From NCBI GenBank assembly GCA_900552955.1, contig USBO01000079.1, positions 1 to 7,967 of the forward strand: 7,967 bases of DNA. The letters run 5' to 3'. Source of the stretch: an uncultured Alistipes sp. (GTDB lineage: Bacteria; Bacteroidota; Bacteroidia; Bacteroidales; Rikenellaceae). Shown here piece after piece: positions 1-6,048 of this stretch. The position numbers and the translations under genes are program-made. The notes below the pieces were generated by a model that was not told the origin of the DNA, made no database searches, and saw only the letters and a program-made list of their open reading frames with translations. Every line of letters begins with the position of its first letter. The first letter of the stretch is position 1.

Positions 1-92
1 TCGCGCAGCCCGCCGCCGCCAAATGGCTCGACGGCAAGGCCCCGAAGAAGGTGATCGTCGTCAAGGGCAAGATCATCAATATCGTCCTGTGA
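1..92 (+). CDS. leuS: C-terminal end of leucyl-tRNA synthetase (partial)
   Basis: Only the last 29 codons are present, read from base 3 and ending in TGA at 90-92. The tail contains KWLDGKAPKKVIVV followed by KGKIINIVL. This resembles the extreme C-terminus of bacterial leucyl-tRNA synthetases, where a KKVI-V-GK-(I/L)-N-(I/L)-V strand closes the small C-terminal domain that contacts tRNA-Leu. The enzyme charges tRNA-Leu with leucine in the cytoplasm. The match comes from remembered family endings over a short stretch. No other family with this ending comes to mind, but the catalytic core lies outside the window. The next gene starts 53 bp downstream with no TAnnTTTG promoter box between, so co-transcription with it is possible. 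Confidence 0.72.
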   Translation, partial: AQPAAAKWLDGKAPKKVIVVKGKIINIVL

Positions 93-145
93 AGCAGCAA
101 CCATAACCGACCGAAAACCGAACCCATAAAACGAACCGAAAAACC

Positions 146-1018
146 ATGAAACGACTGTTCACGCTGGCCGCACTCGCAGCCGCGCTGACCGCCTCGGCCG
201 AAGTCCGGGTGGTCAAACTGTGGGACAACGCCTCGGCGCCCCACTCCAACGGGATCACGGCCCCCGAAACCGAAGAGAGGGGCCGTATCTCCAACATCGT
301 CGAAACCGAACTGCACATCTATCCGGCCGCACGCGACAAGGCGACGGGGCAGGCCGTCGTCGTCTGCCCTGGCGGCGGCTACCGCCTGGTAGCCATGCAG
401 CGCGAAGGAGACGAGGTCGGCGAGTGGCTCTCGGCCGAGGGCATCACGGTCGTGGCGCTCAAATACCGACTTCCCAACGGCCATCGGGAAGTGCCGCTCG
501 AGGACACGGAGGCAGCTCTGCGCTACATCCGCGACCATGCCGGCGAGTATGGCGTCGACCCCGCACGCGTGGGCATCATGGGCTTCTCGGCCGGCGGACA
601 TCTGGCCGGATCAGCCGCCACGATGCTGCCCGAAGCGGTGCGGCCCGCCTTTGCCGTGCTGATCTACCCTGTCATCACGGCCGAGCCGGGCAAATGTCAC
701 AAAGGTTCGTTCGATCATCTGCTCGGCACCGGACGCACGGCCGACGACGAGGAGCGGTGGTCATTGCAGAACCGCGTGACGGCGACCACACCGCCCACGC
801 TGCTGATCCTTGCCGACGACGACCGCACCGTCCCGCCCGTCAACAGCACGCTGTTCTACGAGGCGCTCAAACGCAACGGCGTGAAGGGCTGCTCGCTCCA
901 CATCTATCCCGAGGGCGGCCACGGCGGTGGGTTCCACCCCTCGCGTGCGTACCGCAACGCCTGGCGCGCCGACGTACTCGACTGGCTCGCAACGCTCCCT
1001 GCTCCGGCAGCCGACTGA
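146..1018 (+). CDS. secreted alpha/beta-hydrolase esterase (acetyl esterase/lipase type)
   Basis: A 290-residue alpha/beta-hydrolase with an export signal. Residues 1-18 form a typical signal peptide (KR, a hydrophobic Leu/Ala core, then ASA before Glu19), so the mature enzyme is probably periplasmic or secreted. The oxyanion-hole loop is PGGGY at 75-79, the nucleophile elbow GFSAGG at 146-151 makes Ser148 the nucleophile, the acid is one of Asp224-226 (followed by RTVPP), and His259 lies in EGGHGGG. This arrangement matches the acetyl esterase/lipase group (COG0657-like), which in gut Bacteroidota includes carbohydrate deacetylases and feruloyl esterases. The substrate cannot be read from sequence, and no polysaccharide-utilisation genes are nearby. 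The start is chosen because it gives an intact signal peptide; an A/C-rich leader without Shine-Dalgarno precedes it. It lies 53 bp after the presumed leuS and may share its transcript. Confidence 0.87.
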   Translation: MKRLFTLAALAAALTASAEVRVVKLWDNASAPHSNGITAPETEERGRISNIVETELHIYPAARDKATGQAVVVCPGGGYRLVAMQREGDEVGEWLSAEGITVVALKYRLPNGHREVPLEDTEAALRYIRDHAGEYGVDPARVGIMGFSAGGHLAGSAATMLPEAVRPAFAVLIYPVITAEPGKCHKGSFDHLLGTGRTADDEERWSLQNRVTATTPPTLLILADDDRTVPPVNSTLFYEALKRNGVKGCSLHIYPEGGHGGGFHPSRAYRNAWRADVLDWLATLPAPAAD

Positions 1019-1029
1019 GACGCGGCATC

Positions 1030-1168
1030 GGCTGCGCCCCAGACACTCCCGCTCGGCAAAATGCAAGCGAGCTTGCTTTTGCCCTCGCTTATTCGTCCTT
1101 TGGCTGCGCCTTAGATACTTCCGCTCGGCAAAATGCAAGCGAGCTTGCTTTTGCCCTCGCTTATTCGT
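1030..1168 (+). repeat. two tandem 67-bp copies of a hairpin-bearing promoter-associated element
   Basis: Copy 1 is 1030-1096 and copy 2 is 1102-1168, a 72-bp period. The last 48 bases (1049-1096 and 1121-1168) are identical; the only four differences are near the left end, each C in copy 1 and T in copy 2. Each copy holds an imperfect hairpin (1055-1083 and 1127-1155): GGCAAAA and GCAAGC, a GA loop, then GCTTGC and TTTTGCC, with a single bulged T. The element fills most of the 185-bp gap between the esterase and prfA, and no coding potential is evident in it. Copy 2 runs directly into the prfA promoter. At the same place copy 1 has a decayed box (GTCCTTTG at 1095-1102). The hairpins could also slow or end transcription from the esterase gene, but no U-tract follows them. 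Confidence 0.9.
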
Positions 1169-1175
1169 ATCTTTG
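1145..1175 (+). promoter_or_regulatory. Bacteroidetes-type promoter of prfA
   Basis: TATCTTTG at 1168-1175 matches the Bacteroidetes -7 consensus TAnnTTTG exactly. A TTG at 1145-1147 sits 20 bp upstream, within the 19-21 bp spacing known for the -33 element read by the phylum's primary sigma factor. Transcription would begin near 1180, leaving a leader of roughly 20-25 bases before the prfA ATG at 1204. The -33 TTG lies in the descending arm of the copy 2 hairpin, so promoter and repeat are physically merged. Confidence 0.75.
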
Positions 1176-1203
1176 TCCCCGAATCGACAAGAGAACGACA
1201 ACT

Positions 1204-2289
1204 ATGGCAGACAATTCAATCCTTCAGCGTCTCGACGGCCTGAAACTCAAATACGAGGAGCTGGGGCAGAAGCTCACCGACCCCGAAGTGATCGCCGACG
1301 TGAAACAGTTCGTGCAGTTGAACAAGGACTACAAGGAGCTGGAGCCCATCATCGAGACCTCGGAGCGCTTCCGCACGGCGCTTGCCAACCTCGCCGAGGC
1401 GAAGGACGTGCTCCTGAACGACAAGGACGAGGAGATGCGCGAAATGGCCCGCGAGGAGGTGGCCGAACTCGAGCCCGCCATCGAACGCATGGAGGAGGAG
1501 ATCAAACTGCTGCTCATCCCCAAGGATCCGCAGGATTCGAAGAACGCCATCATGGAGATCCGCGGCGGCACGGGCGGCGACGAAGCGGCGCTCTTCGCCG
1601 GCGATCTGATGCGCATGTACACCAAATACATCGAGTCGAAGGGGTGGCGCTACGAGGTGACCTCCTTCTCGGAGGGCACGGCCGGCGGATACAAGGAGGT
1701 GGTGCTCAAGGTCACGGGGCAGAACGTCTACGGCACGCTCAAGTACGAGTCGGGCGTCCACCGCGTGCAGCGCGTCCCCGCCACCGAGACGCAGGGCCGC
1801 GTCCACACATCGGCCGCATCGGTGGCCGTGCTGCCCGAAGCCGAGGAGTTCGACGTCGAGATCTCGATGAACGACGTGCGCAAGGACATCTTCTGCGCCT
1901 CGGGCCCGGGCGGACAGTCGGTCAACACGACCTACTCGGCTATCCGCCTGACGCACATCCCGACGGGTATCGTCGTGCAGTGCCAGGACCAGAAATCGCA
2001 GTTGAAGAACTTCGACAAGGCGTTCGAGGAGCTGCGCACGCGCGTCTTCAACCTCGAATACTCGAAATACCTCGACCAGATCGCCTCCAAGCGCAAGACG
2101 ATGGTCTCGACGGGCGACCGTTCGGCCAAGATCCGCACCTACAACTATCCGCAGGGACGCATCACCGACCACCGCATCAACTATACGATCTACAACCTCT
2201 CGGCCTTCATGGACGGCGACATTCAGGACTGCATCGACCACCTGATCGTGGCAGAGAACGCCGAGCGCCTCAAGGAGAGCGAGTTGTAG
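1204..2289 (+). CDS. prfA: peptide chain release factor 1
   Basis: A 361-residue class I release factor that recognises UAG and UAA in the ribosomal A site and triggers peptidyl-tRNA hydrolysis. An N-terminal helical domain (about 1-110) is rich in Glu and Lys. The stop-codon-reading tripeptide is Pro192-Ala193-Thr194, the PxT form specific to RF1 (RF2 has SPF). The catalytic GGQ is at 236-238 within GPGGQSVN; Gln238 is the residue methylated by PrmC in characterised homologues. Length is normal for RF1. The reading frame is open far upstream, but the ATG at 1204 starts the conserved protein and lies just after a good promoter, so I chose it. The gene ends in TAG, a codon only RF1 itself decodes. 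menA follows after 76 bp without a promoter box. Confidence 0.97.
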   Translation: MADNSILQRLDGLKLKYEELGQKLTDPEVIADVKQFVQLNKDYKELEPIIETSERFRTALANLAEAKDVLLNDKDEEMREMAREEVAELEPAIERMEEEIKLLLIPKDPQDSKNAIMEIRGGTGGDEAALFAGDLMRMYTKYIESKGWRYEVTSFSEGTAGGYKEVVLKVTGQNVYGTLKYESGVHRVQRVPATETQGRVHTSAASVAVLPEAEEFDVEISMNDVRKDIFCASGPGGQSVNTTYSAIRLTHIPTGIVVQCQDQKSQLKNFDKAFEELRTRVFNLEYSKYLDQIASKRKTMVSTGDRSAKIRTYNYPQGRITDHRINYTIYNLSAFMDGDIQDCIDHLIVAENAERLKESEL

Positions 2290-2365
2290 AGACCGGAGAG
2301 GCACCGCACCGGCGGCTGCCGGCCGCAGCGACCGCGGACGGCGCCGCACCGTAAAAACTTCCGCT

Positions 2366-3277
2366 ATGAAAACCGACTCCCCGCGCGCGTGGCTGCTGGC
2401 CGTCAGGCCCTACTCGCTCGGCAACTCCGTCATTCTGATCCTCGCAGCTTCGGCGATGGCCCTCTCCGACGGAGCGTTCCGCTGGTTGCCTGCCGTTTCA
2501 TGTCTGCTCTTCGCGCTGACGATGCAGTGCACGGCCAATCTGGTCAACGACCTCTGTGATTTCCGCAATGGGGCCGACCGCCCCGACCGGCTGGGCCCCG
2601 ACCGCGCCCTGGCCAAAGGGTACATCACGCTGCCGGCTGTGAAGGCGGGCATCGCGGCCTTCACGCTCGCGGGCTGTCTCGCGGGCTGCGGGGCGCTCGC
2701 ATGGGCCCTCGCACACGGCACGCTGCGCTACGGCGGCTGGGAGCTGGTCGGCACGGGACTGGCCTGCATCCTCTTCGCCTACCTCTACACCGCAGGGCCG
2801 TGGCCGCTGGCCTACCACGGCATGGGAGACATCGCCGTCATCCTGTTCTTCGGCCTCATCCCCGTGGGATTCACCTATTACCTCCAGACCGGCGACTGGA
2901 CGACGGAGGTCACCACCGTCGCGCTGGCCTGCGGACTCGTCATCGACACGATGCTGATGATAAACAACTTCCGCGACCGGGAGGAGGATGCCCGCTGCGG
3001 CAAGCGCACCCTGGTCGTCGTGCTGGGCGCCGCCTTCGGGCGCTGGGGCTACTTCGCCCTCGGCACGGGGGCCGCGGCGCTCTGCCTCACGCTGCTCGCC
3101 GACGGACGGACGTGGGCGGCGCTGCTGCCGCTGCCCTACCTTGCGTTGCACCTGCGGACATGGCGCAGGATGGTGCGCACCGACCGCGGCGAAGCGCTCA
3201 ACGTCTGCCTGGCCGAGACGGCCCGCAACATCCTGATATTCGGGATTCTGCTCACGGCCGGCATCCTGCTGGGATAA
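2366..3277 (+). CDS. menA: 1,4-dihydroxy-2-naphthoate polyprenyltransferase
   Basis: A 303-residue integral membrane prenyltransferase of the UbiA superfamily. It attaches a polyprenyl chain to 1,4-dihydroxy-2-naphthoate, giving demethylmenaquinone in the cytoplasmic membrane. About nine hydrophobic segments are visible (roughly 16-33, 41-59, 92-114, 127-147, 153-172, 181-200, 219-242, 248-264, 287-302). The first Asp-rich motif is NDLCDFRNGAD at 61-71 and the second is NNFRDREED at 200-208, followed by GKRTL at 212-216. Together these bind the Mg2+-diphosphate of the prenyl donor. NN-RD---D---GKRTL is characteristic of MenA rather than UbiA or haem O synthase. No other men genes lie in the window. 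The 76-bp gap from prfA is GC-rich, has a small 5-bp stem at 2315-2329 and no promoter box, so transcription probably comes from the prfA promoter. Confidence 0.92.
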   Translation: MKTDSPRAWLLAVRPYSLGNSVILILAASAMALSDGAFRWLPAVSCLLFALTMQCTANLVNDLCDFRNGADRPDRLGPDRALAKGYITLPAVKAGIAAFTLAGCLAGCGALAWALAHGTLRYGGWELVGTGLACILFAYLYTAGPWPLAYHGMGDIAVILFFGLIPVGFTYYLQTGDWTTEVTTVALACGLVIDTMLMINNFRDREEDARCGKRTLVVVLGAAFGRWGYFALGTGAAALCLTLLADGRTWAALLPLPYLALHLRTWRRMVRTDRGEALNVCLAETARNILIFGILLTAGILLG

Positions 3278-3322
3278 CCGCGGTCACGAACCGGAAACCG
3301 TATAACGAAGACTACCGATCAC

Positions 3323-5089
3323 ATGGCTTTTCTGCCCACCACCCTCAAGGAGGCCCGCCAGCGGGGCTGGGACTCGGTGGACGTCGTGCTCTTCACGGGC
3401 GACGCCTACATCGACCATCCGGCCTTCGGCGCCGCGGTCATCGGCCGCCTGTTGGAGGCCGAGGGCTACCGCGTGGCCATCGTTCCGCAGCCCAACTGGC
3501 GCGACGACCTGCGCGATTTCCGCAAGTTCGGCACGCCGCGTCTCTTCTTCGGCGTGACGGCCGGCGCGATGGACTCGATGGTCAACCACTACACGGCCAA
3601 CAAGCGGCTGCGCAGCAACGACGCCTACACCCCGGGCGGCGCGGCGGGCTTCCGCCCCGACTACGCCGTCGAGACCTACACGCGCATCCTCAAACAACTC
3701 TACCCACACACGCCGGTGGTCGTGGGCGGCATCGAAGCCTCGCTGCGGCGGCTCACCCACTACGATTACTGGCAGGACCGGCTCAAACCCTCGATCCTGA
3801 TCGACAGCGGCGCCGACCTGCTCATCTACGGCATGGGCGAGCGGGTGGTGCAGCAGGTGGCCGCCGCGATGCGCAACGGCTACAACGCCAAACTGCTGCG
3901 CAAAATCCGGCAGGTGGCTTTTCTGGCCGACCGCACTTATGTCGAGCGGCTCGGCGACCGGCTGACGCTCCGCTCCCACGAGGAGTGTCTGGCCGACCCG
4001 CGCGCCTTCGCCGAGAACTTCCGCCGGATCGAGACCGAGAGCAACCTCATGGAGCCGCACACCGTGCTGGTCGAACCCGCGGGCGACCGCTACGTGGTGG
4101 TCAACCCCGCCAACGCGACGCTCTCGACCGAGGAGCTCGACCGCTCGTTCGACCTCCCCTACGAACGGGCGCCCCACCCGCGCTACCGCGGCAAGGGCGA
4201 CATTCCGGCGTGGGAGATGATCCGCCACTCGGTCAATATTCACCGCGGCTGCTTCGGCGGCTGCGCCTTCTGCACCATCTCGGCGCATCAGGGCAAGTTC
4301 GTCCACACGCGGTCGGAACGGTCGATCCTCGACGAGGTGCGCCGCATCGCCGCGATGCCCGACTTCCGGGGCTATCTCTCCGACATCGGCGGCCCCTCGG
4401 CCAACATGTACGGCATGGGCGGCCGCGACCGCACGCGCTGCGCCGGCTGCCGCCGTCCGTCGTGCCTCCATCCGCACCCGTGTCCCAACCTGAACAACGA
4501 CCACCGGCCGCTGCTCGACCTCTACGCCAAGATCCGCGCCGTCAAGGGGGTCAAGAAGGCCTTCATCGGCAGCGGCATCCGCTACGATCTGTTCGACGAC
4601 AGCGGCTATCTGGAAACGGTGATCCGGCATCACACCTCGGGACGGCTCAAAGTGGCGCCCGAGCACACCGAGGAGCGGGTGCTGGCGCTGATGCGCAAAC
4701 CGCCCTTCGCACAGTTCGAGCGCCTCAACGACGACTTCCGCACGATCTGCCGCCGCAACGGCCTCAACTATCAGCTGATCCCCTACTTCATCTCGTCGCA
4801 CCCGGGCTGCACCGAACGCGACATGCAGGCGCTGGCGGGCAAGGTGCTCGGGCGGCTCCACTTCACGCTCGAACAGGTGCAGGATCTGACCCCCACGCCG
4901 ATGACCCTCTCGTCGGTGATGTTCTACACGGGCGAGAATCCCTACACGGGCGAAAAGGTCTATGTGGCGCGGTCGCAGGAGGAGAAACGGCGGCAGAAGG
5001 GCTATTTCTTCCGGCCGCAGCAGCGCACCGGCCGCCCCGAGCGGCACCGGATGCCGCCGCAGCGCCGCAAATCGAAAACAGGAGACTGA
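3323..5089 (+). CDS. ygiQ: YgiQ-family radical SAM protein
   Basis: A 588-residue protein of the YgiQ radical SAM family, whose reaction is not established to my knowledge. The N-terminal region (about 15-200) has the family features FTGDAYIDHP and VVGGIEASLRR, consistent with a cobalamin-binding-like fold, although I see no clear cobalamin-ligand DxHxxG motif. The radical SAM core starts near 300 with CxxxCxxC: Cys310, Cys314 and Cys317 in RGCFGGCAFC, which ligate the SAM-binding 4Fe-4S cluster. A second cysteine group, Cys373, Cys376, Cys381 and Cys387, ends in CPNLNNDH and may hold another metal or Fe-S cluster. The last 25 or so residues are basic and probably disordered. It is shorter than the E. 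coli homologue as I recall it. The gene starts 45 bp after menA with no Shine-Dalgarno or promoter box, so it is likely the last gene of the prfA-menA transcript. Confidence 0.93.
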   Translation: MAFLPTTLKEARQRGWDSVDVVLFTGDAYIDHPAFGAAVIGRLLEAEGYRVAIVPQPNWRDDLRDFRKFGTPRLFFGVTAGAMDSMVNHYTANKRLRSNDAYTPGGAAGFRPDYAVETYTRILKQLYPHTPVVVGGIEASLRRLTHYDYWQDRLKPSILIDSGADLLIYGMGERVVQQVAAAMRNGYNAKLLRKIRQVAFLADRTYVERLGDRLTLRSHEECLADPRAFAENFRRIETESNLMEPHTVLVEPAGDRYVVVNPANATLSTEELDRSFDLPYERAPHPRYRGKGDIPAWEMIRHSVNIHRGCFGGCAFCTISAHQGKFVHTRSERSILDEVRRIAAMPDFRGYLSDIGGPSANMYGMGGRDRTRCAGCRRPSCLHPHPCPNLNNDHRPLLDLYAKIRAVKGVKKAFIGSGIRYDLFDDSGYLETVIRHHTSGRLKVAPEHTEERVLALMRKPPFAQFERLNDDFRTICRRNGLNYQLIPYFISSHPGCTERDMQALAGKVLGRLHFTLEQVQDLTPTPMTLSSVMFYTGENPYTGEKVYVARSQEEKRRQKGYFFRPQQRTGRPERHRMPPQRRKSKTGD

Positions 5090-5099
5090 ACCGCCGCTC

Positions 5100-5999
5100 C
5101 TACCGCATCGGCAGGCAGCGTTCGACGGTCTCGCGCAGGCGCTCGCGGTCGAGATGCGTATAGATCTCGGTCGTGGAGATGTTCTCGTGCCCCAGCATCT
5201 CCTGCACCTGCCGGATCGAAGCGCCCCCTTCGAGCAGATGCGTGGCGAACGAGTGGCGGAAGGTGTGAGGGCTGACCTGCTTGTCGATGCCGGCGCGCAG
5301 CACGGCCTGTTTGATGACGGTGAAGACCATCACGCGCGACAGCCGCTTGCCGCGGTTGTTCAGAAAGAGAGTCTCCTCGCCCGAACGACTCCCCGTGCGG
5401 CGATCGAGATAGGCGTGAACCTTTTCGCGCGCGACGTCGCTCACCGGCACGAGCCGCTGTTTGTCGCCCTTGCCGATCACGCGGATGTACCCCTCGCCGA
5501 AGAAGAGATCGCCCACGCGCAGCGACGTCAGCTCCGAGACGCGCAACCCGCACGAGTAGAGCAGTTCGAGCATCGCGCTGTCGCGCAGCCCCTTGGTCGT
5601 CGTACGGTCGATCGTGGCGAGGATCCGGTCTATCTCGCCGGTCGACAGCACGTCGGGCAGCCGGCGGCCGAACTTGGGCGCCTCGACGAACTCGACGGGC
5701 GAATTTTCGATCGCATCGGTGAGCAGCAGGTAGTTGAAGAAGCTCTTCAGACCGCTCAGCGCCCGCGCCTGCGAACTCTTCTCCCGGCCGAGGTCGTAGA
5801 GCCGCGCCATGTAGCGTTCGATCATCTGCGACTCGACCTTGCGCGGCGGCACGTCCCACATCCGCAGCACGAAGTGCATGAACTCCCTCAGATCGCGCAT
5901 GTAGGACTCGACCGTGTTGGCCGAGAGACGTTTCTCGAGCATGATGTAGGTGCGGTACCGGCGGGCGATTTCCAGCCAGCGTGTGCTGTTTTCTGCCAT
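5100..5999 (-). CDS. xerD: site-specific tyrosine recombinase XerD
   Basis: A 299-residue tyrosine recombinase. With a partner (usually XerC) it resolves chromosome dimers at dif near the terminus, activated by FtsK. The N-terminal SAM-like core-binding domain is about residues 5-93 (LSANTVESYMRDL at 26-38), followed by the catalytic domain. All catalytic residues are visible: Arg153 (GLRVSEL), Lys177 (IGKGDK), His245 and Arg248 (SPHTFRHSFATHLL), His271 (LGHENISTTEIYTH) and the nucleophile Tyr280. The gene is full length, has no integrase-type N-terminal extension and sits among housekeeping genes, so this is a core Xer protein rather than an element's integrase. The C-terminal part resembles Bacteroidetes XerD more than XerC, but the two are hard to separate by eye. 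It converges on the YgiQ gene with 10 bp between stops and diverges from prmA. Confidence 0.9.
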   Translation of the reverse strand: MAENSTRWLEIARRYRTYIMLEKRLSANTVESYMRDLREFMHFVLRMWDVPPRKVESQMIERYMARLYDLGREKSSQARALSGLKSFFNYLLLTDAIENSPVEFVEAPKFGRRLPDVLSTGEIDRILATIDRTTTKGLRDSAMLELLYSCGLRVSELTSLRVGDLFFGEGYIRVIGKGDKQRLVPVSDVAREKVHAYLDRRTGSRSGEETLFLNNRGKRLSRVMVFTVIKQAVLRAGIDKQVSPHTFRHSFATHLLEGGASIRQVQEMLGHENISTTEIYTHLDRERLRETVERCLPMR

Positions 6000-6007
6000 A
6001 TTATCCC

Positions 6008-6015
6008 TAACTTTG
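6008..6015 (+). promoter_or_regulatory. -7 box of the prmA promoter
   Basis: TAACTTTG matches the Bacteroidetes TAnnTTTG consensus. Initiation is expected near 6020, giving an AT-rich leader of about 28 bases before the prmA ATG at 6049. No clean TTG is seen at the -33 distance, which falls within the xerD start region; only a T-rich stretch (GTTTT, 5988-5992) is nearby. Confidence 0.7.
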
Positions 6016-6021
6016 CTGAGG

Positions 6022-6029
6022 CAAAGTTA
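6022..6029 (-). promoter_or_regulatory. -7 box of the xerD promoter
   Basis: Read on the minus strand, 6029 to 6022 is TAACTTTG, identical to the prmA box. Initiation would fall near 6016, leaving a very short leader of about 15 bases before the xerD ATG at 5999. The -33 position would lie within the first prmA codons, where no clear TTG is visible. The two boxes face each other, so their start sites and melted regions overlap. Confidence 0.65.
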
Positions 6030-6048
6030 GCAAATAATTTTACATAAT

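Larger units (their letters stand above)
6007..6030. repeat. perfect 10-bp inverted repeat in the xerD-prmA divergent gap
   Basis: CTAACTTTGC at 6007-6016 and its exact reverse complement GCAAAGTTAG at 6021-6030 flank a 4-base spacer (TGAG). The repeat lies in the 49-bp AT-rich gap between the divergent start codons. Each arm contains a TAACTTTG promoter box, so the symmetry arises from two identical face-to-face promoters. The same symmetry could also suit a dimeric regulator, or form a hairpin at the 5' end of a transcript entering from outside. Confidence 0.93.

Noticed and set aside
1007..1035. An 8-bp inverted repeat (GCAGCCGA / TCGGCTGC) with a 13-base loop across the esterase stop codon, considered as a terminator.
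   Set aside because: There is no T-tract, and half lies in coding sequence and half overlaps the start of the tandem repeat; such stems arise easily in GC-rich DNA.
220..1203. Open frame in phase with prfA extending almost 1 kb upstream, suggesting a longer prfA product.
   Set aside because: The upstream part is a shadow of the esterase and passes through the tandem repeat. RF1 proteins start at the ATG at 1204, which is preceded by a good promoter.
1216..2349. A 377-codon open frame antisense to prfA.
   Set aside because: It has low-complexity Arg/Val/His/Asp composition typical of a complement frame of a GC-rich gene, with no family features.
3284..5047. A 587-codon open frame antisense to the YgiQ gene.
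   Set aside because: It mirrors a strongly supported gene, is rich in Arg, Ala, Val and Asp/Glu as expected of a GC-rich shadow frame, and has no recognisable motif, promoter or leader.
5100..5999. The tyrosine recombinase as the integrase of a mobile element.
   Set aside because: It is a standard-length Xer protein, with no attachment-site repeats, tRNA gene, excisionase or cargo genes nearby, and it is flanked by core genes.
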